Source of the DNA: an uncultured Flavobacteriaceae bacterium
Lineage (GTDB): Bacteria; Bacteroidota; Bacteroidia; Flavobacteriales; Flavobacteriaceae
Direction: 5' to 3'
DNA length: 64,000 bases
NCBI GenBank assembly: GCA_905181625.1
Contig: CAJIYJ010000003.1
Location: forward strand, 248,001-312,000
A model generated the notes under the pieces. The model was given only the letters and a program-made list of their open reading frames with translations, was not told where the DNA came from and made no database searches. A program made the position numbers and the translations under genes. Below are positions 26,232-35,202 of the stretch, piece after piece. Each line of letters opens with the position of its first letter. The first letter of the stretch is position 1.

Positions 26232-27416
26232 TTATAACCTCTCAATTATAATTGAACTAGCGCCACCGCCACCATTACAAATTACGGCACAACCTACAGA
26301 CGCGTCTTTAGCTTGCAATACAGTATTTAATGTTGTTATTATTCTAGCACCTGAAGCCCCTAAGGGGTGACCCAGTGAAACTGCTCCACCGTGAATATTT
26401 ACTTTATCTATATTAATGTCCAGTATTTTGTTGAAAGCTAATGGTACAACTGAAAAAGCTTCGTTTATTTCAAAAAAATCAACGTCATCCGTTGTCATTT
26501 TTGCTAACTTCAATGCTTTAGGTGCTGCTTTTGTAGGAGCCGTTGTAAACCATTGTGGAGCTTGTGCCGTATCAGCAAAAGATAAAATTTTAGCTATCGG
26601 CTTCAAATCATATTTTTTAACTGCATCTGCACTTGCCAGAACTAACGCAGAGGCCCCGTCATTAATTGTAGAAGCATTAGCAGCGGTTACTGTTCCGTCT
26701 TTAGAAAATGCAGCTCTTAGTTGAGGAATTTTTTCAAATTTTACATTTTTGTACTCTTCATCTTCATCGACAATTATAGGATTTCCTTTTCGTTGAGGGA
26801 TAGAAACTCCTATGATTTCCTTTTTAAAAATTCCGCTTTTAGTAGTTGCTTCAGAATTTTTATATGACCTAATAGCAAAAGCGTCTTGTTCTTGTCTGGA
26901 AATATTATATTTTTCCGCAGTTTTATCTGCAAACACTCCCATGGCAATTTCATCGTATGGATCAAGTAATCCATCTTTGTGCAATCCATCAATTAGTTCT
27001 GAATTACCATATTTATAGCCAAATCTAGCTTTTGGCACGTAGTAAGGGACATTAGACATGTTTTCCATTCCTCCAGCAACCAAAATATCAGCTTGACCTA
27101 GCATAATGCTTTGTGCAGCAAACATGATAGATTTTGCGCCAGAAGAACACACTTTATTAACTGTCGTGCATGGAACTGAATATGGAATACCAGCAGCTAT
27201 GGCTGATTGTCGAGCCGGTGCTTGACCTAAATTAGCAGAACATACGTTTCCCATAAACACTTCATCAATGTTTTGTGAGTTTACATTTGCCTTTTCTAGA
27301 GCTCCTTTAATAGCAATAGAACCAAGCTTAGTGGCTGACATATTTGCGAAAACACCTCCAAAACTTCCTAATGGTGTTCTGACAGCTGAAACTATATAAA
27401 CTTCTTTTTTGGTCAT
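26232..27416 (-). CDS. Acetyl-CoA C-acyltransferase (thiolase)
   Basis: 394 residues, biosynthetic/degradative thiolase of the AtoB/FadA type. The nucleophile Cys90 is in VNKVCSSGAKS. The second motif is NEAFSVVPLAF, then GHPLGASGARI, and the catalytic Cys of AVICNGGGGASS is near the C-terminus. It cleaves 3-ketoacyl-CoA or acetoacetyl-CoA. It is alone on its strand, divergent from the ACAD-SCOT operon across a 317-bp intergenic region, which suggests joint use in producing or consuming acetoacetyl-CoA. Confidence 0.9.
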   Translation of the reverse strand: MTKKEVYIVSAVRTPLGSFGGVFANMSATKLGSIAIKGALEKANVNSQNIDEVFMGNVCSANLGQAPARQSAIAAGIPYSVPCTTVNKVCSSGAKSIMFAAQSIMLGQADILVAGGMENMSNVPYYVPKARFGYKYGNSELIDGLHKDGLLDPYDEIAMGVFADKTAEKYNISRQEQDAFAIRSYKNSEATTKSGIFKKEIIGVSIPQRKGNPIIVDEDEEYKNVKFEKIPQLRAAFSKDGTVTAANASTINDGASALVLASADAVKKYDLKPIAKILSFADTAQAPQWFTTAPTKAAPKALKLAKMTTDDVDFFEINEAFSVVPLAFNKILDINIDKVNIHGGAVSLGHPLGASGARIITTLNTVLQAKDASVGCAVICNGGGGASSIIIERL

Positions 27417-27733
27417 AGTTTTTAAATTTATATTAAAAATAATTCAATTTGTAATAATTAACAATTTAAAACATTCATTAATGTTGTTAATGCAACAATT
27501 TTATTGTTTATTAAATTATAATCTTTATTTTTATGATAGATTTTTAATTTTTTGAAAGTTTGTTTTATTAGGTTTTAATATAATGAATTTAAAGCTTTTA
27601 ATTTTTAACATATTAAAATAAAACTATTGTTTGGCACATGTTTTGTTTAAATTATTTAACAAGTAAGTTTATAAAATGTACTGTTATTTTATGAAAATAA
27701 GTTTAATACTAAACAGGTAATAATATTAAAAAA
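27417..27733. promoter_or_regulatory. 317-bp divergent intergenic region
   Basis: This region separates the thiolase (-) from the ACAD/SCOT operon (+) and contains no ORF that I would accept. It holds a short inverted repeat TGTTG-N6-CAACA at 27482-27497, a sigma-54-like element at 27631-27647, and a half operator ATACTAAAC at 27706-27714 without a matching left arm. Confidence 0.5.
27631..27647 (+). promoter_or_regulatory. Possible sigma-54 (-24/-12) promoter
   Basis: TTGGCAC followed by five bases and TTGTT. The GG and the following G are spaced as in the RpoN consensus (TGGCAC-N5-TTGC), with T in place of the final C. It lies about 90 bp upstream of the ACAD start at 27734. In such AT-rich DNA a GC-containing match is less likely by chance, but a single site without a known activator site is weak evidence. 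Confidence 0.35.
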
Positions 27734-28912
27734 ATGCATTTAAAAAACACTCAATTTGGTTTAAATGAAGAGCAGGAAGCTGTATTAGATGCTGCTGATA
27801 AATTTGGAAAAAAAGAATTATACCCTTTAGCTGAAAAAATGGATAATGAAGAGTGGTGGCCTGAAGGTATTTTTAAAAAAATGGGAGACGCTGGTTTAGT
27901 GGGTTTAACAGTTGACCCTAAGTTTGGAGGAGCTGGAATGAGTTATTTACAAGCAGGTTTAGTTTGTCAAGCATTTGGAAGGTGGAACCACGCGATGGCA
28001 TTAAGTTGGGTAGCTCACGATAATTTATGTTTAGATAATATTTACCGAAATGGTTCACAATACATTAGAGAAAAGTATTTACCTGGACTTTGTAGTGGGG
28101 AATTAGTAGGAGCTTTGGGATTGACAGAGCCAGGAGCAGGGTCTGATGCGTTGGGTTCAATGCGAACCATAGCCAAAAAAGAAGGTGATCATTACGTTTT
28201 AAATGGAAGTAAAACATACATTACTAACGGTTCAATTGCTGATGTTGTCATAGTTTATGCAAAAACAGATGTTAATAAAGGCAATAAAGGGATTACTGCT
28301 TTTGTAGTTGAGACTAATAATCCAGGCTTTAAGGTTGTGTCAAAATTAAAGAAAATGGGTTTTAGAGGAAGCCAAACTTCAGAATTGTTTTTCGAAAACT
28401 TAAAAGTTTCTGAAAAAAATATTTTAGGTAAAGAAGGTCAAGGTCATGTTGTTGCTATGAATGGATTAGATTTTGAACGTGCCATGATAGCACCTATATC
28501 TCTTGGAATTAGTGAAAGAGCTTTAGAAATATCTATTGAATATGCTAAAATAAGAGAGCAATTTGGAAAACCCATTTCTAGCTTTCAAATGATTCAGTCT
28601 AAGTTAGCTGACATGTATACATGGGTTCAGTCTATTAAAGCATTGGTCTACGTAGTGTTGGCGGAATGTGATGCAACTGACAAGAAAGAAGGTGGAAGGG
28701 GACAAATTCATATGAATACTGCTGCATCAGTAATGCATGCCGCTTCTACCTCTAATAAAGTATTAGATGAAACACTTCAAATTCATGGAGGAATGGGTTA
28801 TATGTGGGAAAGTGAAGCTAATCGCCTTTATAGAGCAAATAAATTATTAGAAATTGGAGCAGGAACTACTGAAGTTCGAAAAATGATTATTAGTAAAGTT
28901 TTATTAAAATAA
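27734..28912 (+). CDS. Acyl-CoA dehydrogenase, isovaleryl-CoA dehydrogenase type
   Basis: 392 residues. ACAD motifs are GALGLTEPGAGSDALG, TYITNGSIADVVIVYAKT and IHGGMGYMWESEANRLYR. The catalytic base appears to be Glu248 in LDFERA, the position used by isovaleryl-CoA dehydrogenase. The C-terminal site that holds Glu in straight-chain enzymes reads GAGTTEV. This argues for a branched short-chain acyl-CoA (isovaleryl-like). It is followed 18 bp later by the SCOT genes, consistent with a route ending in acetoacetate or acetoacetyl-CoA. Confidence 0.87.
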   Translation: MHLKNTQFGLNEEQEAVLDAADKFGKKELYPLAEKMDNEEWWPEGIFKKMGDAGLVGLTVDPKFGGAGMSYLQAGLVCQAFGRWNHAMALSWVAHDNLCLDNIYRNGSQYIREKYLPGLCSGELVGALGLTEPGAGSDALGSMRTIAKKEGDHYVLNGSKTYITNGSIADVVIVYAKTDVNKGNKGITAFVVETNNPGFKVVSKLKKMGFRGSQTSELFFENLKVSEKNILGKEGQGHVVAMNGLDFERAMIAPISLGISERALEISIEYAKIREQFGKPISSFQMIQSKLADMYTWVQSIKALVYVVLAECDATDKKEGGRGQIHMNTAASVMHAASTSNKVLDETLQIHGGMGYMWESEANRLYRANKLLEIGAGTTEVRKMIISKVLLK

Positions 28913-28930
28913 AAAACAATTACAGATCAG

Positions 28931-29635
28931 ATGATTAATAAAAAGCTATTAAATGCTCAAGAAGCTTTAGTTGGAATCAAAAGTGAGATGACAATTATGC
29001 TTGGAGGATTTGGCCTTTGTGGGATTCCTGAAAATTCTATTTCCGAGCTTGTGAAATTGGGAGTTAAAAATCTAACTTGTATTTCAAATAATGCAGGAGT
29101 TGATGACTTCGGTTTAGGTTTATTATTAAAAGATAAACAAATAGATAAAATGATTTCATCTTATGTCGGAGAAAACAATGAATTTGAAAGGCAAATGTTA
29201 AGCGGTGAATTAAAAGTTGATTTAATCCCTCAAGGTTCATTAGCGGAACGATGTAGAGCTGCAAAGTCAGGGATTCCGGCATTTTTCACACCAGCTGGTT
29301 ATGGAACTGAAGTTGGAGAAGGGAAAGAATCAAGAGAATTTAACGGAAAAATGCATTTAATGGAAACTGCTTTTAAAGCAGATTTCTCAATAGTAAAAGC
29401 ATGGAAAGGAGACGAAGCTGGTAACTTAATATTTAAAGGAACTGCTAGAAATTTTAATCCAAATATGTGTGGTGCTGCTAAAGTTACAGTTGCTGAAGTA
29501 GAAGAGCTTTATCCAGCAGGTGAGCTTGACCCTAACGAAATACATGTTTCGGGAATTTTTATTCAAAGAATATTTGAAGGAAAAAATTATGAAAAAAGAA
29601 TTGAGCAACGAACAATAACCAATAGGCAATGTTAG
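28931..29635 (+). CDS. scoA: 3-oxoacid CoA-transferase, subunit A
   Basis: 234 residues, SCOT-type subunit A. Conserved segments are [75 protein letters not shown] and the C-terminal [19 protein letters not shown]. It moves CoA between succinyl-CoA and acetoacetate (or a related 3-oxoacid). It overlaps subunit B by 7 bp. Length and motifs fit SCOT and not the longer IpdA ring-cleaving relative. Confidence 0.9.
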   Translation: MINKKLLNAQEALVGIKSEMTIMLGGFGLCGIPENSISELVKLGVKNLTCISNNAGVDDFGLGLLLKDKQIDKMISSYVGENNEFERQMLSGELKVDLIPQGSLAERCRAAKSGIPAFFTPAGYGTEVGEGKESREFNGKMHLMETAFKADFSIVKAWKGDEAGNLIFKGTARNFNPNMCGAAKVTVAEVEELYPAGELDPNEIHVSGIFIQRIFEGKNYEKRIEQRTITNRQC

Positions 29636-30285
29636 ATAAGATAGGTATTGCTAAAAGAATAGCGCAAGAAGTTAAAGACCGTTATTATGTTAACTTAGGG
29701 ATAGGTATTCCAACTTTAGTAGCAAATTACGTTAATAAAAATATTGAAGTAGAATTTCAAAGTGAAAATGGAATTCTAGGTATGGGTGCATTTCCTTACG
29801 ATGAGGACGTTGATGCCGACATTATTAATGCTGGAAAGCAAACTATTACTACATTGCCTGGAGCAAGTTTTTTTGATTCTGCAACTAGTTTTTCAATGAT
29901 AAGAGGTAAGCATGTGGATCTCACTATTTTAGGTGCTATGGAAGTTTCTGATAATGGAGATATTGCTAATTGGAAAATTCCAGGTAAAATGGTTAAAGGA
30001 ATGGGTGGAGCTATGGATTTAGTTGCTTCAGCTGAGAATATCATAGTGGCAATGATGCATACAAATAAAGTAGGTGAATCAAAACTTTTAAAAAAATGTT
30101 CCCTTCCGTTAACTGGGTTAAATTGCGTTAAAAAAATTGTCACTAATTTGGCAGTTTTAGAAGTAACTTCTTCTGGATTTCAGCTTTTAGAAAGAGCTCC
30201 AGGTGTTTCTATTGAAACTATAAAAAAAGCTACAGCAGGTCGTTTAGTAGTGAAAGGAGAAATTCCTGAAATGAAAATTTCCTAA
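29629..30285 (+). CDS. scoB: 3-oxoacid CoA-transferase, subunit B
   Basis: 218 residues. The catalytic Glu46 is in the SENGILGMG motif. Other conserved parts are [27 protein letters not shown] and [23 protein letters not shown]. It forms the active site with subunit A. Its stop overlaps the stop region of the opposite-strand flavoprotein gene by 4 bp. Confidence 0.9.
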   Translation: MLDKIGIAKRIAQEVKDRYYVNLGIGIPTLVANYVNKNIEVEFQSENGILGMGAFPYDEDVDADIINAGKQTITTLPGASFFDSATSFSMIRGKHVDLTILGAMEVSDNGDIANWKIPGKMVKGMGGAMDLVASAENIIVAMMHTNKVGESKLLKKCSLPLTGLNCVKKIVTNLAVLEVTSSGFQLLERAPGVSIETIKKATAGRLVVKGEIPEMKIS

Positions 30286-31250
30286 CTATATTTCTTTAGC
30301 ATTTCGGTCTGTTCATTAATTGAAGTTGTAAACTCTTCTTTTAATGAATTGACAAGATCTTTGGTGCTAGGAGAATTTTCAATTGAAGTGACTCCTTGTC
30401 CTGCAGACCAAATGGTTTTCCAAGCTTTTGCTTCTGTATCCATTTCTTTACCAAAATCTATTTTACCTTTTTTGCTCCAAGTCTCTTCTGTAATCCCCAT
30501 AGCTTCTAAGCTTGGTTTTAAAAAATTTGCTGCTACTCCAGAAACTGAAGCAGTATATATAATGTCGCTTGCTTTAGAATTAATAATCATATCCTTGTAT
30601 TCTTCTTCAGCCATGCTTTCTTTAGTATTTATAAATCTAGTGCCCATATATGCAAGATCTGCTCCCATTTGTTTTGCTGAAGCGATATCTCTTCCACTTG
30701 AAATGCAACCTGAAAGTAAAATTGTTTTTTTAAAAAAAGTTTTAACTTCTGAAATAAAAGGCATTGGATTTATAGTTCCTCCGTGTCCTCCAGCGCCAGC
30801 GGCAACTAAGATAAGTCCGTCAACTCCAGCTTCAGCTGCTTTTTCTGCATGTCTTTTTTTAATCACATCATGAAACACTAGCCCTCCATAAGAATGGACA
30901 GCGTCGACTAATTGACTTACTGCTCCAAGTGATGTTATTATAATTGGAACTTTATGTTTAACACAGATCGTTAAGTCAGCTTGTACTCTTGGATTAGTTT
31001 GGTGAACTATTAAGTTTACACCATAAGGAGCTGCTTTTTTTCCTGTTTCTTTTTCAAATTCACTCAACTCTTGTTTGATAGTAATTAACCACTCTTCAAA
31101 CCCTTCGCTTGTTCTCTGATTTAGCGCAGGAAAAGTTCCTACAATTCCATTTTTACAGCATTCTATAACAAGTTGTGGTCCTGAAATCAGGAACATTGGT
31201 GCTGCAACTGCTGGTAGGTTTAAATGATTAATAAATTCTGGTTTAGACAT
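30282..31250 (-). CDS. Nitronate monooxygenase family FMN protein
   Basis: 322-residue NPD-type TIM barrel: AAPMFLISGPQLVIECCKNGIVGTFPALN, the canonical AAGAGGHGGTINP loop with the His used by nitronate monooxygenases, and the FMN site LLSGCISSGRDIASAKQMGADLAYMGTRFI. It differs from the paralogue at 14637 by having the complete GAGGHGG loop. It converges on the SCOT operon with overlapping ends. It could be a true nitronate monooxygenase or a CoA-thioester reductase. The sequence does not decide. Confidence 0.83.
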   Translation of the reverse strand: MSKPEFINHLNLPAVAAPMFLISGPQLVIECCKNGIVGTFPALNQRTSEGFEEWLITIKQELSEFEKETGKKAAPYGVNLIVHQTNPRVQADLTICVKHKVPIIITSLGAVSQLVDAVHSYGGLVFHDVIKKRHAEKAAEAGVDGLILVAAGAGGHGGTINPMPFISEVKTFFKKTILLSGCISSGRDIASAKQMGADLAYMGTRFINTKESMAEEEYKDMIINSKASDIIYTASVSGVAANFLKPSLEAMGITEETWSKKGKIDFGKEMDTEAKAWKTIWSAGQGVTSIENSPSTKDLVNSLKEEFTTSINEQTEMLKKYS

Positions 31251-31300
31251 TATAATATGAGTTAATAATTTGTTAGAGTATAAAATTTATATTTATTTAT

Positions 31301-31334
31301 AAAAAAAAAGAGCAAAATAAATTGCTCTTTTTTT
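31301..31334 (-). terminator. Rho-independent terminator of the TonB receptor gene
   Basis: Stem AAAGAGCAA / TTGCTCTTT with a six-base loop and long A/T flanks, 19 bp after the receptor stop codon. The T-run on the minus strand is nine long. It may also stop leftward readthrough into the flavoprotein gene. Confidence 0.85.
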
Positions 31335-31352
31335 AATATTAAGTATTTTTTT

Positions 31353-34076
31353 TTAGAAATCATGTTTTAAAGAAACAATAATTTGTCTTCCCAATTGTGC
31401 CATGTTTGGAAACACACTGTATTGTTCATCCATTAAGTTAATAACGTTTAGACCTAAAGAAGTTTTTGAATTTATGTTGTAGCCTAAATTAGCGTCCACA
31501 AGGTTTCTTTTCAATACTGTTCCTGAATAAAAACTACCCATGTTTGCGTCAAAACCTCCATCATACTTATAGGCGATTCCATAATTAAATTTTTCTGAAC
31601 CATACATCATTCCTGCTTTTGCTCTATGTTTAGAATGATTTAATGACCATGTTCCTGTTTCAAGTAAACTACCGACATCATCTTGTTTGAATGTTGTTTG
31701 ACTTACAGTAGAATAATTTCCGTAAAATGTTAAATTATCGTTAGCTCTCCACTTCATACCTGTTTCAAATCCCCAGTAATTAACTTTTCCAAAGTTTTTG
31801 TAGCCAATCATAATATTAGGTTCTCCGTCTGTTGTAGGAGCTTGATCACTTTCAATAACACCTAAGGCTCCTGCTGCAGAAACCATACCTGCCACTGCTG
31901 CATATTGATTTGCTAAAGCTGATGCATAGGCAGCTCCATATATTGGTCCATATGTTGGTGTAAGTGATGATGTGAAGAATGGTAATAATGTAGCGCCTAA
32001 GTCTGAACCTAGTGTTGGTAATGCTACCAATGGACTTAGTTGTACTGTAGCAACAAAATTTTCTTTTATTGCATTATAAACATTGAAATTCCAAGTTAAT
32101 TTATCAGATAACATCCCCTTATACCCTAATTCATAATGTGTTTCAGTTTGAAGTGTTCCCTTGTCTCCGTCTTCAAGTGGGCCAAATGGTTTTCCATTTA
32201 AATCTAACAATGCTCCATTTGTGAATCCATTTAGACCAGCTACTGAAGCTAGAGTGTTCTGACTAGCTAAGAAAGGGATAAAGCCTGCTAATGGAGTGCC
32301 TGCTAAACCAGGTAATAAAAGCGAATTTACTAAGGCAAATGCAGTTGCATGATTCATTCCAATCCCTGTATTTTTAGGAAGTGCACCACCTCCTACTAAC
32401 CATGTTGTTTGAATATTGTTGAAAGTTTGCGCATCTCTATTTCCGTAAATCCATACATTGCCATAACCAATATCTTGTACTTGTTGATCAAGGAACAAGT
32501 TTAAAGCTGAAGGAGCAACATAAGCTTTGTTAAATGTTAATCTTAAACTATGCCTATTACTAGGCTTGAAAACAAGTGCAGCTCTTGGAGAAAATGAATT
32601 TTCTCCAATTGCTGGGTAATGATCATGTCTTCCAGCTAACTGTAAGTTTAGTTTATCTGATAGATCCGTTTTAGTTGAGAAATAAGCACCATAAACTCTG
32701 TAATCATCGCTACTTTCATTTCTTCCAAAAGTTCCTCCATTAGTTTCAAAAGTTGCTCCTGAATGCTCTACTCCAATAGACATTTTAGTGTTTATTTGAT
32801 CAAAAGATAATTCATATTGAACTTGTAATTGAGATTGTTTACTTGCTACTCCACTTACTGCTCCAGCTCGGTAAGCAAATCCAGCATACTTATCTTCTTT
32901 ATGAGGTTGAATATTTGTAAAATTCCATTGAGCAAATAAGTTTTTACTTTGTACTCTAGCTTGAACAAATGCTTGTGCTTGTGTAGCTCTACTTTCTCCA
33001 GTTGATCCAGTCAAAAAGTTACCAGCTGTTTCGTTTATTCCACTTGCTAAAGTAAAAGAAAAATCATTGGAAGGTCTATAGTAAAGAGTAGCGTCTGCTC
33101 CTCTAGCTGCTGCTCTTTCTTGCCACTTTCCACCAATTGATCTAACTACTCTTCCAGAAGGATCTTTAATGTCATCTGCAAATTGAGCTACTGTACTTGC
33201 GGGTAAATCAAAATCTTCGTTTTCTTGATATTTTAAATTAAATTTATATCCAAAAGTTTTTTCTTTATTACTTACTGCATGTCTAAATAACATTTTTTGC
33301 ATATTTAAATCAAACTTTCCAGCTTTTTCAAAACCTCCAGTTTGTAAAAGTATAGTAGATCCAGGATATTTGAAAGGATCTTTACTTAAGTAATGTACAA
33401 CTCCAGCTCCTACACCTGGTCCATATAGTGCAGAGGCAGGTCCTCTTACGACTTCAACTCTTTCTAAGTCAATGTTGCTTAAGTTACTGGCATCAGCATC
33501 AAAAAAATTAAGACCAGCAAGATTCATTGTTCTATAGTCTAACATTATAAGAGTAGAGGTAGTAAAAACATCCACGTTATCTCTTAACGAAATGTTAGTT
33601 CTATTTGCACCTTGTTTGTCAATTTGAACTCCTAATACATCATCTAATAAGGCCATAGAGTTAAAAGCTGATTTATTTTCTATTTCTTTAGCGCCTATAA
33701 CTGTTATTGAAGAAGCAGCATTCATTACTTTTTCTGCTTTTCTTGATCCAGAAATAACTACTTCATCTAATATTTCTCCTGATGAAAGGCTAATTGAAAC
33801 AACGTCAGAAGTTGATTTCACGTTAATAGTTTGGTTTTGATAGCCTATATAGCTTATTTCTAAAGTCCAAGGCAAATCCTTATCAGAAGATAGAGTGAAT
33901 ACTCCATTATCCCCTGTTACAACTCCAGTTGTAGTACCCTGTATAATTACATTTACTCCATATATAGCATCTACACCATCAGTAATTTTTCCTGTTACAG
34001 TGTTAGTTTGAGCATTAACCATCAAAAATGTGGCTAATAATAAAGTCAAACTGGATAAATAAAATTTAAATTTCAT
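31353..34076 (-). CDS. TonB-dependent outer-membrane receptor
   Basis: 907 residues: signal peptide (to about residue 22), CarboxypepD_reg-like domain (VTGKITDGVDAIYGVNVIIQGTTTGVVTGDNGVF), plug domain with VVISGSRKAEKVMNAASSITVI and RVEVVRGPASALYGPGVGAGVVH, then the 22-strand barrel ending in QIIVSLKHDF with a terminal Phe. Two inserts in putative loops are strikingly hydrophobic and Ala/Gly-rich (about residues 590-640 and 690-765, for example PGLAGTPLAGFIPFLAS and AAYASALANQYAAVAG). There is no SusD partner. It probably imports a hydrophobic compound. An operator lies 54 bp upstream and a terminator behind. Confidence 0.92.
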   Translation of the reverse strand: MKFKFYLSSLTLLLATFLMVNAQTNTVTGKITDGVDAIYGVNVIIQGTTTGVVTGDNGVFTLSSDKDLPWTLEISYIGYQNQTINVKSTSDVVSISLSSGEILDEVVISGSRKAEKVMNAASSITVIGAKEIENKSAFNSMALLDDVLGVQIDKQGANRTNISLRDNVDVFTTSTLIMLDYRTMNLAGLNFFDADASNLSNIDLERVEVVRGPASALYGPGVGAGVVHYLSKDPFKYPGSTILLQTGGFEKAGKFDLNMQKMLFRHAVSNKEKTFGYKFNLKYQENEDFDLPASTVAQFADDIKDPSGRVVRSIGGKWQERAAARGADATLYYRPSNDFSFTLASGINETAGNFLTGSTGESRATQAQAFVQARVQSKNLFAQWNFTNIQPHKEDKYAGFAYRAGAVSGVASKQSQLQVQYELSFDQINTKMSIGVEHSGATFETNGGTFGRNESSDDYRVYGAYFSTKTDLSDKLNLQLAGRHDHYPAIGENSFSPRAALVFKPSNRHSLRLTFNKAYVAPSALNLFLDQQVQDIGYGNVWIYGNRDAQTFNNIQTTWLVGGGALPKNTGIGMNHATAFALVNSLLLPGLAGTPLAGFIPFLASQNTLASVAGLNGFTNGALLDLNGKPFGPLEDGDKGTLQTETHYELGYKGMLSDKLTWNFNVYNAIKENFVATVQLSPLVALPTLGSDLGATLLPFFTSSLTPTYGPIYGAAYASALANQYAAVAGMVSAAGALGVIESDQAPTTDGEPNIMIGYKNFGKVNYWGFETGMKWRANDNLTFYGNYSTVSQTTFKQDDVGSLLETGTWSLNHSKHRAKAGMMYGSEKFNYGIAYKYDGGFDANMGSFYSGTVLKRNLVDANLGYNINSKTSLGLNVINLMDEQYSVFPNMAQLGRQIIVSLKHDF

Positions 34077-34130
34077 AATTGTTTTTTTTGGTTTGTTTTA
34101 AATCTTTTTTTTTATTCAAATTAATAATAC

Positions 34131-34152
34131 AAACAGTATTAAAATACTAATA
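34131..34152. promoter_or_regulatory. TetR-type operator, copy 4
   Basis: Left arm AAACAGTAT, spacer TAAA, right arm ATACTAATA. Core AGTAT-N4-ATACT is intact and the outer bases degenerate. It lies 54 bp upstream of the TonB receptor start, a normal promoter distance. Confidence 0.62.
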
Positions 34153-34174
34153 TAATTAAAACTTTATACTTTTT

Positions 34175-35197
34175 TTAAGAATTACCTATTATGTGTGGTA
34201 ATATGATACTATTTATTCGACTTTTAAAGCTTTTGTTAAAGTCATGACCCATTCCTTTTATAATAACCAGTTTAGAACCGTGAATCAAGGAAGCCATTTT
34301 TTCTGAGTGACTTGGTTTAATTAATAAGTCATCCGATCCATGAATTATCAGAGTTGGAGCTTGAATTTTCTTTAACTTTCTATATCTAGAACCGGATTTT
34401 TTAATTGCTTTTTTATGTTGGTTAAAAGCAGTGTTGTTAAATCCGTTCCTGTGTTTTATTTCGTAAAGAGTTTTTAAGATTTGTTTTTCTGAGTTATGGA
34501 CATAATTATCGCCTCCGTGCCATAAATGATCTACCTTAAAATGAAATCTCAATACTTTATCTATATCTCTTTTGCTATTTCTATAACCAAATATCATTTT
34601 TTTTAATTGCCCAAGTCTTTTTTTGTCTGCTTGTTCGGCTTCTGGGTCAAATAAATGAGCAGTGGACATTAATACAGTTAAAGAAAGAATTTTTTTAGGA
34701 TAGTTTATAGCTAATATTTGGGCAATCATTCCTCCTGTGGAATAACCAATAACATGAAATTTTTCAGCATTAAGATGGTTAGCAACTGCTAATGTGTCTC
34801 TAGCCATTTCTTCCAGGCTATATGAATTTGAACTTGACCAATTAGGCATCCAATCAGATTGTCCTAGTCCTCTATTATCAAATCTAATAACTCTAAAGTT
34901 GTTTTTAAGTATTGTTCTGATCATTTGATCAGGCCATTGAATCATTGTTTCTGCTGCTCCATTAATTAATAAAACTGTAGCTATAGGATTATCAGTATGG
35001 CATAAGTCTTCATAAAACAATTTAACATCTATGTTTTTTGCATAACCAGTTTTCCCCGTAATTAAACCAGGAATATCTTTTGATTTAGCTATAGAAATGA
35101 GTTTGTTTATATACGAATCAAGAAGATTGTCATTTGTAAGGGCTTTTATATAAAAGCCTAAAAGAAAAGCAATAAAAATTAATAAAAAAAGTACCAT
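34175..35197 (-). CDS. Alpha/beta hydrolase, membrane-anchored
   Basis: 340 residues from the ATG at 35197; a TTG five codons upstream is also possible. An N-terminal transmembrane segment (MVLFLLIFIAFLLGFYI) precedes an alpha/beta hydrolase core: INGAAETMIQWPDQM, FDNRGLGQSD, nucleophile elbow GYSTGG (Ser153), acid in HGSDDLLI and His in GMGHDF. It could be a lactonase or esterase acting on the product of the Baeyer-Villiger-type enzyme encoded upstream in the same run. It follows the acyl-CoA ligase directly. Confidence 0.82.
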   Translation of the reverse strand: MVLFLLIFIAFLLGFYIKALTNDNLLDSYINKLISIAKSKDIPGLITGKTGYAKNIDVKLFYEDLCHTDNPIATVLLINGAAETMIQWPDQMIRTILKNNFRVIRFDNRGLGQSDWMPNWSSSNSYSLEEMARDTLAVANHLNAEKFHVIGYSTGGMIAQILAINYPKKILSLTVLMSTAHLFDPEAEQADKKRLGQLKKMIFGYRNSKRDIDKVLRFHFKVDHLWHGGDNYVHNSEKQILKTLYEIKHRNGFNNTAFNQHKKAIKKSGSRYRKLKKIQAPTLIIHGSDDLLIKPSHSEKMASLIHGSKLVIIKGMGHDFNKSFKSRINSIILPHIIGNS

Positions 35198-35202
35198 TAA
35201 AT

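Noticed and set aside
29796-30143. 115-residue open frame on the - strand inside scoB
   Set aside because: Shadow of a conserved CoA-transferase subunit; no domain of its own.
28931-30285. CoA-transferase pair as IpdA/IpdB, ring-cleaving enzymes of steroid degradation
   Set aside because: Subunit lengths (234 and 218) and the motifs [11 protein letters not shown], SSYVGENxEFERQ and SENGILGMG are those of SCOT-type 3-oxoacid CoA transferases; IpdA is longer and lacks these.
30349-30873. 174-residue open frame on the + strand
   Set aside because: Antisense shadow of the NPD flavoprotein gene (30282-31250, minus), whose motifs are clear.
31353-34076. TonB receptor as SusC of a polysaccharide utilisation locus
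   Set aside because: No SusD gene, no glycoside hydrolases of a utilisation locus, and hydrophobic inserts.
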